Assembly: GCA_009760855.2 (NCBI GenBank)
Contig: WPIO01000009.1
Coordinates: 7,103,001 to 7,167,000, forward strand
Length of the DNA: 64,000 nt
Direction of reading: 5' to 3'
Source: Cristatella mucedo
Lineage: Eukaryota > Bryozoa > Phylactolaemata > Cristatellidae
Below are positions 23,235 through 36,651 of the stretch, in pieces. The notes below the pieces were generated by a model that worked only from the letters and a program-made list of their open reading frames with translations, was not told the origin of the DNA and ran no database searches. The translations under genes were made by a program, and so were the position numbers. Every line of letters begins with the position of its first letter. The first letter of the stretch is position 1.

Positions 23235-24786
23235 AATGGACACTGGAACGGGTCGTGGCAGACCAGCAGAACTCCTATATCGAAACCTCACACCTTGCTA
23301 GTAAGTTCCAGTCTGGCTTTAGAGCTAATCACTCCACAGAGTCAGCATTGCTTCGGGTATACAACGACCTACTTAGGAATGCAGACATGGGTAGAGTGTC
23401 TCTTCTTGTTTTGCTCGATCTTTCGGCAGCTTTTGATACCATCGATCACAAAGTACTTCTAGAGCGCCTCTCATCTCGCCTGGGCATCACTGGCACTGCT
23501 CTGCAGTGGTTCAGGTCATATCTCAGTGGGAGACACCAGAGTATTGACGTGAATGGACAAAGATCATCTGAAGTACCTCTAAAATATGGAGTACCTCACG
23601 GCTCTGTGCTAGGTCCGGTTCTTTTCACGGTTTATACTCTCCCTCTTGCTGATGTGATTGCAAAGCACAATCTAGCCTTTCACTTCTATGCGGATGACAC
23701 TCAGTTGTACCTTTGCTTTGATCCCTCCCAGCCTTCGAGCACCTCAAATTCTTTCAACTCACTTGCTGCATGCATTGATGACATCCGCACATGGATGGCA
23801 GCGAATTTTCTAAAACTAAACGATGATAAAACTAACTTACTTGTTATGGGCAAATCCAGAGTGATTCAGAGATTGGAAAGGCTGACCCTCAAAATTGGCT
23901 CTGCCAGCATATCTCCAGTTGCATCAGCTCGAAATCTAGGTGTCATATTCCAAAGCGACCTCTCGTTAGACGACCACATCAGCTCCACAGTCAAGCCTGC
24001 CTATTTTCAGCTTCATAACATTGCTAAAATTCGGGCTTGTTTAGATAAGGATACAACGTCCAAGTTGGTCCATGCATTTGTGACATCCCGTCTCGACTTC
24101 TGCAACTCACTGCTTACTGGCCTACCAGCATGTGCGATCAGGCGATTGCAGCTGGTGCAAAACTCGGCAGCTAGGCTTGTCTGTCGTGAGCGTCGCAGTT
24201 GCCACATTACTCCACTTCTCGCCGACCTGCACTGGCTACCGGTGAGGCAACGGATTGACTTCAAGGTTTTGTCGCTCACTTTTAGGTCTCTTCATTCTAT
24301 GGCTCCAGCCTATCTTTCAGATATACTACCCCATCAGGCCAAGCATCGTACCACCCGCTTTTCGGAATCCAACAGTTTGGAAATACCTCGTACAAACCTT
24401 AAATCGTTTGGAGACCGTGCATTCAGCTCGTATGCTCCCAAAGCGTGGAACTCCCTCCCGACCTGCGTCAGAACATCCCCTGACCTGACTACATTTAAAA
24501 GAAACTTAAAAACACACCTTTTTAGGACAGCATTTAGTGGGTCCCTGTGATTCGTCCTTGATGTGCTTATGCGTGCTGACACTGTGCGTGCTGCCACTAA
24601 CCACATTTGCATGCTGACCCTGTCCATGTCACCCCTAACCATATCATTCATTTTGTTTGTTTTCAAGCATTATTTTACTTACAATTCAATTGCATATCAC
24701 TTTGCAGCAAATGTAAAGCGCCTAGAAAGAGATTAAGTTCTCTGAGAGCGCTTTATCAAGTGCAATATTAATATTAATATTATTAT
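23235..24786 (+). mobile_element. LINE-A, 5'-truncated, best-preserved coding copy
   Basis: The copy begins inside RT and ends with the 3' hairpin (about 24715-24755) and an ATT-type tail (about 24766-24786). It lies inside LINE-B. Its long open frame and intact hairpin suggest it is among the youngest LINE-A insertions in the window. Confidence 0.9.
23255..24550 (+). pseudogene. LINE-A RT ORF, open but 5'-truncated
   Basis: This 431-codon frame has no internal stop. It has FQSGFRANHSTESALL (about 18-33), LDLSAAFDTIDH (54-65), GVPHGSVLGP (112-121, His where Gln is usual) and FYADDTQLY (144-152), the RT catalytic centre. It ends with the conserved C-terminal domain, including [43 protein letters not shown] and [10 protein letters not shown]. 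The endonuclease and the start of RT are absent because of 5' truncation. The first Met is thus accidental and the frame is not a functional gene. Confidence 0.9.
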
Positions 24787-25190
24787 GTCTAAAGATTGCA
24801 GATTTAAAGGACTTGGGGACGACCCTTTTCCTAAAGAAGCGTTAAAAATCTTGGTTATGGCAGGGCTAAGTTGGTCTGCTAGTGAAGACTACAGAGATTA
24901 GGTTATAGGGTCTTCAGGAGACGAGCTCCTTTTGCTATACCTTATTAAGTTAGCCAGATCGCATGCAGAAACATCGGAGAACCTGTTAAGGAAGGTGACA
25001 GGTTGTGTTAATCTTGGTGCTAGAAAGAATGAAAAGCCTTTAAGGTATGAATCGGTAGTGGTCATGAAGCTAGCTGGTTTCAAGCATTTCTTGATCATGG
25101 TGAGCAGCTCAACGCCATTGTCAGTAGCCGTGTCATTTATAATCAGGGATTTAGTGCCTATTGAGCAAGAATTCCAACGAAAGCAATAAT

Positions 25191-26600
25191 AAAAGGAGCG
25201 AATAGCACATAGTGGGAGCGATTCCTGTGAGTGCTTGATCGTGGGTGACGGCGAATGAAGTTCGTGACGATGTTTCGACTACTCAGAGAACGAGGCCTCC
25301 GGTCACCGCCTCCGCACCTGATGGGCGGGGCTTTTCTTTTGTTGAAGCACAATTTGCGGACCCTAAAAAGTAGCAACGCATCTAGAAAGGTATCGGCAAC
25401 GATGATAAGAAAAATTATAATAGGTACGCACGATCATACCTAATAGGGAGGGTACTAGCAGTCGACGAATTTAAAGGAGCCACCGGCGCTGCGGAGGCTT
25501 TTCCAGCACGAACTATGAGCGTTTATACGTAAATTGGCACGTAGTTTCTTAAAGCTACCGTAAGACAATAGACAGATATTCTATAGACCTGTCTTGGATG
25601 CATCGGTTTCCGTATATGGTGTTTACAAAGCTTCGCTTTTCGGAAGTGAATCCCGCTACGGACAATAAAGGCTCGTAGCGCTTGGTGTCTTGAAGCGAAA
25701 ATGCAAACATAAAACAATAAAGGATCTTCAACAGCAGGACGCTAACCCACGACCTAGGTTGTGAAGAGCGATCACCTTACCGTTGGGCTCAACCAAAATG
25801 TATTTCTAGTTACTGAGAGGCATTTTTGAATAGTGATAGATATTAGATTATCGTCGGTTCATTTTCGTTTAATTTCAATTTGGCGAAACGATGCGGTATA
25901 AATACTGCATCTCTTGAAACCGGCGAACATGCAATTATTTATTTATTATTTTCAACCAAATGCGGGCAACACACCTTGCAGTGGCGTCCTCTGGCTTTAG
26001 TCGCGTTCGTCTTTTTCGTGAAAGAGATTTCACTTGCTGAAAGGCATGCCATCACTATACATCTAAAGGTGTGATATTCAAAATCTTCTCAAACTATCTT
26101 TCCTGTGAAACAGGAAAATTAAGATGTATTTTCTTTGTTACGCGCATTCTCTTCGACTTTGAGACTATTTATGAGTTTGCCGGCTCTGATAATACAAGGC
26201 AGCTTCTAGCCTGCAGGCAGCCCGTGCCTGTTGTATGCTCCATTCATTGCGGACTCTACTAAAGCAATACTCGGCGCTGCTGAACTCGGCAGTGAGTTAG
26301 TAACGAAGTGTTTTCTTGGCTGATTAAAAGAATAAATATCACGAACAACATCCCCTTTAAGCGGAAGAGCAACATAGAAAAAAGATGTCCCTTACGAAAA
26401 TACGGCGGCCCTCTTTTAACGCTACATGGTAGTCTTCATCGGGTCATTAAATTCCTGGCCAAACTCTGCTTTGCACTAATCAAATACTAATAAAAGCTAG
26501 TAATTAATTTAAACAAGAACGAGATGATCAAATGGTTGGACAGCATGGAAAGACGAAACCAACTCGGACGAAACCGACGACCACTTTTGGAGCCACCTGT
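25191..26600. other. Intergenic, no gene recognised
   Basis: AT-rich DNA with short frames only. A TATAAATA word lies at about 25897, but no adjacent gene supports it as a promoter. A decayed SINE1 head is at 25715-25797. Confidence 0.4.
25715..25797 (-). mobile_element. SINE1 remnant (head only)
   Basis: The plus strand reads AACCCACGACCTAGGTTGTG then GCGATCACCTTACCG. This is the complement of the SINE1 head (GTGATCGCTCTTCACGACC... in the copy at 36888). Box B is degraded and the tail is missing. Confidence 0.6.
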
Positions 26601-27023
26601 GCCCTAAGCTTTCAAGTGAAAGTCGTTCGTCGTACGATAATCCCACTAATGACTTATTGCCTTTTCTTGCTAGCAAAACTATATTAGGTGGCCTTCTTTA
26701 CAATTGTTCAAGTACTCGCTGCTCGCGTGAGACCGTAAGTGGAGTAGCTACGAAGCTGCAAGGCCCGCTCAGCGTGAATATCGACTAAACTTCTGCGTGC
26801 ACCTCGCCTAAACTCACAGCGGAGCGGTGTCGCGTGCGGCTTGCTGTTGCGCTTGTACGAAACGCCACAAATGCCGCTTACCGGTCGCTTGGGAAAGTCC
26901 TCTGCGTTGAAGGAGCAGATGCTCAGCTGGTGCAGGCGATCGTGCGCTGCTCACGTGTTTCAGGCACTCAAGTCAGTACCGACCGAGGCATCTGCCGTCA
27001 GCTTTCCCGCTGCACGAGAAACG
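26600..27023 (+). promoter_or_regulatory. CpG-rich 5' region of B4GALT-like gene A
   Basis: GC and CpG content rises from about 26700 into exon 1. The frame of exon 1 stays open upstream, with further in-frame ATGs at 26871 and 26919. I therefore cannot exclude a longer cytoplasmic tail. I chose 27024 because it has A at -3 and G at +4 and puts the signal anchor next to the N-terminus. No TATA box is evident. Confidence 0.4.
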
Positions 27024-27483
27024 ATGGGCGCACACCGCGTTAGCCGCTCCGTCGCTGCGGCCGCGGCGCTCCTGCTTCTGGCCTCAGTCGGACTGGCGGT
27101 CACCTCTGGGCTGGACGGCGACTTGACACTAGCGCTGCTGCTCAAGCTGCGCGATCTGGGCTTGCTGACGACGTCCTACCGGCACCGCTGTCGCTCTCTC
27201 GGAGGTCGGCCACACCCGGTGCGGCAGCTGCTGCCGTGCGCCGCCCTAGCCGCCGCCGCCAACGCGACTGCGAAGCCGGCGAATGCTACCCCGTTGGGCG
27301 GCTCCTGGCCCGACTGCCCCGACTCCAGGTCGTCGCCGTCGGCGGGGCCGTTGAGCGGTTCGCGGACTACCGCTGGCGGCTGCCAGCTAGACGACGTTCA
27401 CAATATCCTCTACGGGCGCGATGTCGCCGCTGCCGGGGCTACGGCACCGCCGGCGAAGTGTGACGTCGTGCCGCGTGGTCTCG
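27024..27483 (+). CDS. B4GALT-like: B4GALT-like gene A, exon 1 (anchor and stem)
   Basis: The 460-nt coding part encodes residues 1-153 plus the first base of codon 154. Residues 1-8 are a short basic tail. [17 protein letters not shown] (10-26) is the type II signal anchor. The rest is a low-complexity Ala/Pro/Ser stem with two N-glycosylation sequons. The end, CDVVPRGL, holds the first disulfide Cys (C146). The donor is TCG|GTGAGT at 27484, phase 1. Joining to exon 2 gives L-V-G-P, the expected family motif, which confirms the junction. Confidence 0.85.
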
Positions 27484-30400
27484 GTGAGTGATCTGCTGCT
27501 AGAGGGGAAGCAAGAAACAACGCTGAAGTGGTCCAGGAACCAATTATGTGCTCGAGTGCTAAAAAGAAATAAGCTCATGTAATTGCACACAAAAAAAGAC
27601 GCCGAGTGTTGGTTGCAAACTATTTCAGCCTAAAGGACAAGTCAGATTGAGGGAATAACACCTTCTATAAATATGATACTCAACCCATGTGCATTTGTGA
27701 GCTTAAAATTATACCCTTTTTAACAAAATATTGGTACTAACAATATTAAGAAACAAGTGAACATGTTTTATCCAAGATTTATCGAATCGTAGCCCTGGTT
27801 GCTCTGTATTTTAACTGAAGAGAGCTTGTGGACTAAGCGCTACACAAAAAAGGACTTGCTAACCTGTCGAATGAGTAAGAAGATCACGTTGCAGATTGTG
27901 GCTTTAAATATAGCTTACTTGCAAAACCTCAATTAAACACCTGGATAAAGAGGATACATTTTCACAACTTTGATTGCAAGGACAGGACGAGAACTACGGT
28001 TCAGCAATGAGAACCAAGACTGCAAAAAAGATCAAAGGAATAGCCGGCTTAAAGCTGTGGTTTCCCGGATTTAGTGACTAACATAATCAAACGCCCCCAC
28101 CGGCTAGGCTCAGAGACCCAGCCGAAGCAAGCTATGGGTTATGGAGTGGGCAGCTCAGCACAGTGCTTGCTCAACATACTGACCGGATGAGGCGCTTCTG
28201 TGCAGGCAAAATGAGCTACGGCAAGTAACACAGAGGAGGCGCTAGCCATACGGCCTCGCAGAGAAGAGTGCATGGGCGACAGTAAATAACGCAAGATTCA
28301 ACTGTGAGATTGGCGTTGACAGTTGGCACATACATGGAAGTACAATGCAATCGCATAGCGCTAAGCTGACTATTAGTACAAGAAAATTCACGATTCAAAG
28401 AAAGCATTTTGTTACCAAACATTGTTTAGACCTGACAGAATGCAGCACATCTTTCACTCAATTAGTGTATGAAAGAGACTTATATACACATATATACCTA
28501 GCAAAGTATCAGTGTAGGCACACTTGTGTATGTGCACCAAACCTTTAAGATTGCGGCCATTTACAGAAGAAGTTCGAATACATGCAACACCAAACGGTCA
28601 TGTAGGGCTTGGCTGAAAAAGTAGGGCTCATATCATGACCGATGTAGGAGATACAGTTTTCTCTCTCTCTCTCTCTTTATTTTAAAATTTAAAGGAGCGG
28701 CATCTTCTGTCTTGGCTACTTGCCGCCTAGTATGCGGGCCGCATAATCGGCGCCAGCCAGTTAATACTTGGTGTAAGAGCATTGAGCCACCAGTAAATCG
28801 TATGCTCCCAAAGCCTGGAACTCCCTCCGGACCTGCGTCAGAACATCCCCTGACCTGACCACATTTAAAAGAAACCTAAAAACACACCTATTTAGGACAG
28901 CATTTAGTGGGTCCCTGTGATTCGTCCTTCACGTGCTTATGCGTGCTGACACTGTGCATGCTGCCACTAACCACATTTGCATGCTGACCCTGTGTATGTC
29001 ACCCCTAACCATGTTATTCATTTTGTTTGTTTTTCAAGCATGATTTTTACTTACCATTTAATTGCATTTCCCTTTGCAGCAAATGTAAAGCGCCTAGAAA
29101 GAGATTAAGTTCTCTGAGGGCGCTTTATCAAGTACATTATTATTATTATTATTAAATCAACCTTCTATCGGGACGAGCTTTTTGCAGTCAGCCGGTAAAC
29201 GCTAAACATACTCGCTGCGGCCTTACCACTTGCAGTCCGTCCCACTATTTCAAGTTTGATTAGGAAGACTGTCTTCATACCTAGCCATCACGTCCGATCC
29301 GTATCTAAGACTAGGAACTGTCTTCCACGTGGGCTTACAAGCTCCCTGGTTCTGTCTTGTAGGCTAGATTTTTTTAATTGTCTTTTGGCTGGGCTACTGA
29401 AAAAACCATAAGGTCATTGTAGCTGGCGATGAATACGGCTGCAAAGCTAGTTTACAAATCCCAGATTTTTGACCACTTGTTTTGTTTTCTGAAAGAGCTT
29501 AGATGGCTGCCTATTGATCAACAAATACAGAGCAAAGTTCTTACCCCGACATACAAGGCCAGCCACTGTTCGGCTCCTACATACCTAGCTGAGCACCGAT
29601 TTCAGCCCCCAGCATATCAGTGCCCTCAAATTTTCCACAGACGATAAATTAGCTGTTCCATTCCTCTGCTTGTAGAGCATTAACGACAAAACCTTTGGCT
29701 CTGCAGGTCCGAGGGTTTAGAACTTACTTCCACAATTCTTAAGCAACGACGTCTACTCTTCTGCTTGCCGAGCTGGTTTGGCTTAGCCGTTAAGGTGCTC
29801 GCCCCGACCAACGTCTGACTTAGGTCGTGGGCTCAAACCCCGAGGCATATGTGAAGCGCCTGAATAGAGATTAAGTTCTCTTTGGCGCTGTATAATTGAA
29901 TTGTATTATATTATTTTTACTATGGTACATCCTTTTCTGCCATCCTAGGCTGCTGCTACATTGCTACTCACTACATCAACTGTTCGCCTGACTCTGTCTG
30001 CTTCCCAATTTCTCTTTGTTGCGTGAGATGAAGTCTGTTGGCTATCGAATGCGTACCGAAAGCCGCTTAGGCTTTGATTGTGATATAGAAAACTCTCCTG
30101 GTAGCTTCTAATTAGTCTTAGTGGCGATCGTTTGGAGGTAGTGTGGCGTTCACAAAGGGATACATTCTCACTTGGGTGACTGCAAACAATCTCTCCAATT
30201 GCTTTTACGATACAACCAGCCTAATATTTGTGGGCGAACACAGTGGTACTCTGAAATTAGAAAGTCGTATCGTTGAATGGGCCTCGGCTAGCATATATCC
30301 TGCTGCTTTTACATACACTTTGGCTACCCGTTTCCAATGTGAGCTGTTACTGGATATCTATTGGTTCACGCATCGGTGACGTCCCGTCTACGCTTCCGTA

Positions 30401-32127
30401 GCTCGCTATTCGCTGGTTATTCTGCTCGGCCAATAAGATGCCTACAGTTAGTAGAAAACTTTCAACGCTAGGCGTGCCTGTTTGTAAACGTCGCAAGGGC
30501 ATAGTGCACCAGGTCTCAACGACTGCACTGGCTCCCGGCCAAGCAGCGTGTCTACTTCAACTCTTTGATACTCACTATTAGATCCCTTCACTCTCTTGCT
30601 ACGGCGCACCCAACCGAAACAAATACTACCTGAGTTAACAGTCTTTTATATAGCGTCAGAAGATCATATACAGCTATCACCACCTCTTGCAACGGCAATA
30701 AAGGATCGACCACCGCATGATTCGAAACCACGACCTCGGGACTGAGGTCGTGATTAGCAACCGCCTTGCTGAGTGAGCCATCGCGGCTCACAGAGGTCAT
30801 CCGAAATAGTTTCGCAACCGGCTTCGCATCGTACCGTCCAGTCATCTGACTGACAGCGTTTGGGTCGGCCAGCAAATTTCCAGTTTCTTTTTCACGAAAT
30901 CTGGGTATCCTATCCCAAAGTGGCCCTTTACTAGACGACCACATCAGCTCCACAGTCAAGTCTGCCTGACTTCACCAAAGTAAAATTGCCAAAATAAATT
31001 TGGGGCTGCCGATACAGGAATACCAACTACACTCGAGATGATCCTTGCATTGTTGACATCCCGTCTTAATCTCAGCTCACTACTCGCAGGTCATCCTGCC
31101 CATGCAATAATTCTCTCAAAGTTGGTGCAGAACTCAGTAGCTAGGTTTGTCTGCTGTGAACGTCACAATAGCCACATTACTCCACCGTTCACCTAACAAC
31201 ACTAGCTTCCCATCAAGTAGCATGTACGCGACAAGGCTTAATCGCTCACTTTTAGGTCTGTTCATTGTCATGCTCCAGCTTACCTGTATGAAATTGACGA
31301 GATTCCAAAAGAACCAAAAATCTCACCAGCTCCTTGCGGCATTTACTTCGTTCGCGTGTACAGTCATTTGTCTCCGAACGCCCGCAGACACCGTGCAGTG
31401 CATGCTCTCACTAGTTGGCATTCGTGCTTCTTTTTCAACGCATGCGAAGTGCTTAGACAGCGATTCGCTTCTCTGAGGGTGCTGCCCATGCATCCTATTG
31501 TTATCGTAATGGATTGCTTAAGCGGTCCTGTAACTGAACTCGTCGTTTTAGTTGGACCCATTCGAGTCTATGAATGCAAGACTTGCATCAGAGATTTGGA
31601 AGAGCTTGACTTTCACCTAGAGCACGGGGGGGGGGGACATTATCGTCCTCGTCATTGTGCTTCGCGAGCCAGAGCTGCTATCATCGTTCCCTTTCGACAC
31701 CGGTGGGGGCACCTTTCGGACTTTCTACTCAACTTGCACTCGTTGCTACAGAAGCAGGAGCTCGAATACACAATCTACGTCATTAACCAGGTGAGCAGGC
31801 GCTGCATACTCGCAACGCGACTTGCTAACACGAGGTTTGGGTTGGCATTTTTTTTTTGACCAATTGCCTCCAGCTGTCCTGTTGGTAATCCGACAAAAAA
31901 GCGTTCAGGACAAAAGCACGAAACGACACAAGTCCGAAGAATAGAAGCGTGCCGAAAAATGCAAAAATTAAATCAAAGGAAAGCTTGCTAAAATAGTTTG
32001 TGGTGTTCAGTTGTTTATGATTGTGCATTCAGATTAGAGTATTATATTAGAGAAAACAAAAACATATTAGAACTCGAATCACTATATAAGTCATTCCAGC
32101 TTTTGAATATATTTTAAATAGTATAGT

Positions 32128-32208
<81 letters not shown>

Positions 32209-35200
32209 ACTATAGCCTAACAATGTTAGCCTATGGTTATGTACTATTCCTTGAAGGTAATCTCCCACTAGCACTGTTCCGAGGTAGGTTGTTGATGGCG
32301 AGCACAAACATTGGGGTCCCGCCAACAACTGTGGCACAATGCGGTACGGCTCCCGTTTCTACCATAAAGGTCATACCACTGCGGTTTTTCTTTCCAAATT
32401 ATATGGAATTGTGTTACGGGTTTACAAACTAAATTTCATGCGATTGTGCTTGTGCGTTCTTATACTGTGGTGTGTAATAGCCCGGGTCAGCCAGCTTACT
32501 AACACATTCGAACCGCAATAGAGCTATTTCCAAAAAACAAAAGTTCCCGCAACTGCAGTTTTTGATTCCAAATTATAGAGAACAGTGTTTCACTTTTGCC
32601 TGCCAGATTCACGTGATTGCGATTTCACATTTGTGTACGATTGCGCCTTAAAATTGTCATACTATGGTATCCAGTGGCTCGGCTTAGATGGCAGCCATAA
32701 ATAGCCATAGCTTGAAAGCACCCATGGGCAATCGCATGAAATGTTGAGGTTGAACTTAGAACACCGTTTTCTACAGTGTGTAATCAAAACCGCATTTATG
32801 CGGTAGCATGGAAATGTCAGCTGTATCACCTTGGAATACGCAGGGAGGCTCATATGTCCGGGTCATTGGAGGCCATAGCAGGAGGGAGCCCATGGGCTAC
32901 ATAAAACTTGGCTGGTAAACCTGGAAAACAACTTTCTGTACATTGGTATCAAAACAGCAGCAGCGAAACGCTTATTGTGGAGATAACTGCTTTATCGAGG
33001 TTCGATTATGTGGGGAGGCTGGCTGGCTGGCTGGCCTGAGCTATTGGAGGCCACAAAAAAACGTCGATTGACTATGCTATGAAATTTGGTTGATAAACCA
33101 GGAACACTGTTTTCTGCAATGCGGAATCGAAACCAAAGTTTCACGGCACCAATTTTTGAAAAATTACATCCAATCTAGTAAATAAACGTGGAGCAGTTTT
33201 TTCTATAATCGGGAATCAAAACCAAAGTTGCACGAAGCTTTTCATGGAAATGACAGCATTATTGCACTTTAAACGTTTTGGGCTGTTATTAAAGCCGGAC
33301 CATCGGAAGCAAGAGTCTGAGAATGTGAAAGGGCAATGTCATCAACCTCAGTGGGTAACATTATCATACTGTTCTCTATAATTTGGAATCAAAGCAGCAG
33401 CTTTGCAACGTTGTTTGTGGAAACGGCAGCTGTATCGCCGCTCAAATGTGCAAGTAGGCTGGCTGACCCGGGCCATCGGAGGCCATAGTACTAGAACACA
33501 ATAGCAAGCGAAGTTGCATGAAATATGGTGGGTAAACCTGTGACACCATTCTATATAATTTTTGATCAAACCCCCAGTACTTTGAAGTTTATTGTGGAAA
33601 TGGCAGGATTATCGCACTTGGTGACGTTCCATGGATATTGTGGGCCGGTTACTAACTGCAAGGATGGCGTCTCCCCCCCCCCCCCCCAGTAGTAAGGCGT
33701 CCTCCCTGATCCAGCATCCGTGGAAATATGCCCCCTGCCCCCTTCGGTGCACCGCTGATTGCAGCTACTCATGGGATCTCATACATCTCACAGTTGCAAA
33801 CTAAACCATGAATTTGCAAGTCGATCTCTTAGACGTCTGCCAATGTACACGCCTTGCTAGTAGTGATCGATGGTGTCATTAGAGGAGTGCAGTCATCGGC
33901 CGATTAGTCGACAGCATCATGAAAATGCTCAACAGGAACAAAGCTATACTGTTATTGGTAATGTATCTTCAATCTGGAACTCCACAAAGCCACAAAGACT
34001 ATTTGGGAGTTACGCAGGAGAGTTTTGTATATCGCACTCACAGCCAAAGTTGGCTTTCGGTACGAATTCGGCAGCCAACAGACTTCATCACACGAGCTCA
34101 GAGCTAAAGTTACTTTTAAGTGCATTCGCAGATTTTAATCGTCGCGATATTATGATGTAAGGTTGAAATCTCGAGCCTTGCATCAAAGATCCGGTCAGAG
34201 ATCTAGCAAGCATTCAACTAGCTGCACTACAGGAAGGATGGTTGAACGGCATTCTGACTGGTTTTTTCAAATTCTGACTTGATATTTGCCGTATTCAGAG
34301 CTTGCATTATTAATGAATGATTTAACAGGATGTAAAATCATCACTTCCACACCAGCCGTATAATGCAACATTTCTTTTGGAAAAATATTAATTAATTTGA
34401 AGGCAAAAAGCCGGTTAAATCAATTAAATCATTAACTTACAAAACTTAGTATTACCATTGCGTGCTTCTTTCGGGTGCCTATTTTTCGGGGTTGCTAGGG
34501 CTGCTCACTGTGGTCGGGGTGCGGTGTCTGCTGAACGGCCTGGCAGCTTAGGCTAGAATCTGCAATCCCTATCCGATCCAGTGACTCGCGTGCCGGATGA
34601 TGTTTACTGCCATCACTGGTCTTCGTGATATCAATTGTCAAGCATCTGTTATTTTCCAAATATACATCGCAAATTATGACCTATGGCGGTCTTTTGCTTA
34701 GAAATGTCAGGTTTAGTAGATTTTCTTTATCAAAGAACGGGTGTACTTTCTTATGAATTATATATGACGACATTAGCTTTCGTTAGGTTTACTTGTTACA
34801 GTCACGTAATCCGTCACTAATATTGTGCACTATTTTTAGTAGAACAATCGAACTTTTGTTGTTGATATGTTTGTTTAAATCAACGAATATTTGTGATTTA
34901 AAATATCAAAAAAGTGTAAGAATTCTCAGCAAATATTCTAACTCGACAAAAGAGCAACGACTTCCGATTACTACATTCATCAAACAGTGGGATCACATCT
35001 ACTTCGCATGCAAACTGGAGATGGGGATTAGTCAGGGGTAACACAAACGGTGTGCAATCCGTGTGTAGAATATTTTGCGATCATGATCTAAAGGTCAAAG
35101 CAAATGCATACTATTTGGAGTACCGATGGTTTAAGTAATACAAACTGACCATGTTTTGGATTGTTATTCCTACATCACTAACGCTCAGGACTTCAGCAAA

Positions 35201-36619
35201 TAGAATGAGCATAGAATTGAATATCCAAATCAATGGACAGCGATGCGACCTGTACCTTGCATGTACCCTGTATCATGCATTTGTGAGATCCTATCTCGAT
35301 TTCTGTAACTCACTGCTAGCTGGTCTACCTGCCAGTGCTATCAGGTTCTTACTGCCGGTGCAAAACTCTGCAGCGAGGCTGTCTCGAGAGTTGCAGTTTG
35401 CCACATCACACTATTTCTAGCTGACCTGCACTGGCCCCCAGTCAAGCAATTCATCGACTTCAAGGTTATATCACTCACTTTTAGGTCCCTTCGTTCTCTG
35501 GCTTCAGCCTACCTTTCAGATATACTCCCGCAACAGGCTAAGCATCGTACCAATGGCTTTTCGGAAGCTAATCGTTTACTTATACCTCATACGAACCTCT
35601 AATTTTTTTCCGGACCGTGCCTTCAGTTCGTATGCTCCCAAAGCCTGGAATTCACTTTCGACTGGCATCACGACATTCCCTTAGTTGATGATATTTAAAA
35701 AGAAGCTAAAACGCATCTATTTATTAAAGCATTTAGTTGGTCAATGTGATTCGTCTTGTATGTGCTTATGCGTGCTGACACTGTGCATGCTGCCACTAAC
35801 CATGTTATGCATGTTGTCCGTCATTAAGCATGCTACCACAAACCATTCGACTGAGCTTAATTTGCGGCATATGTAAAGTGCCTAGTAGAAAGTGATTGAG
35901 ATCTCTGAGGATGCTAAGGCAAATGTACTATCGTTATTATTAGTGTTATTTCACAGTGATAAGGTAGGAGTTCCTGTTCCTCCTGTTACAATGTAGGGCA
36001 TATTGACCGGCGGTGAATTGAGTTCAACTGAATGTGACTGTGATGACAACTATGATGCTTTTTTTGTGTTTCAACACCGTAACTAATATTGCAATCTGAT
36101 CTTGATGACTTAGACCAGGAGTTAAGGTGTTCGGTCTCTACGACCTAGGTCGTGGGTGTAAATCCTGCAGTTGGGCGATCCTTTTATGCCAACCAAGTGT
36201 TAGTGATAGCCGATAGAGCTCTTCTGCCGCTATGCAAATGAGGCTGTTAAATAAGCTTAATCAAGACCTTGACCTATCCAAGGAGACGGCTGAACCCTTT
36301 AGGTCTAGATTAAAAGAGACAAATCTGTACGTGCCTGGTACATAATCTTTGCGTTATAGGCATCACAAAAGATTCCTTTCCTTAATTTTGGATCAAAATG
36401 AGAGCGAGAGAGAGAAAGAGAGAAAAAATATGAGTCTCATTACCACAGATTTTTCTCGTGTGATTCCAAAGACATATTGTCAAAATTAACATGAAAATAG
36501 AACTCAGCTACTGACGCTCAGAGATTAGACACCAGGGAGTACATAATACATACACACATAAACATACTCATACATGCAGACATTGTACGTAGATGCATAA
36601 TACATACGCGTCTAACTAC

Positions 36620-36651
<32 letters not shown>

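Larger units (their letters stand above)
21650..25190 (-). mobile_element. LINE-B, best copy here, with LINE-A nested in it
   Basis: The minus-strand element runs from the pre-RT linker (about 25100-24790) into RT, where it is interrupted at about 24785-23235 by a LINE-A in the opposite direction. RT resumes at about 23230 ([22 protein letters not shown]) and continues to the C-terminal domain (about 22100-21745) and a 3' UTR ending in TACAT repeats at about 21650. It is related to LINE-A in RT but has a different 3' end. Confidence 0.85.

Noticed and set aside
26841-27023. Longer N-terminus for gene A
   Set aside because: The frame is open upstream with ATGs at 26871 and 26919. The start at 27024 has the better context and places the signal anchor near the N-terminus. 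It was not excluded outright.
32223-32521. Small ORFs between microsatellite and satellite-1
   Set aside because: They lie in satellite-like repeats and have no family signature.
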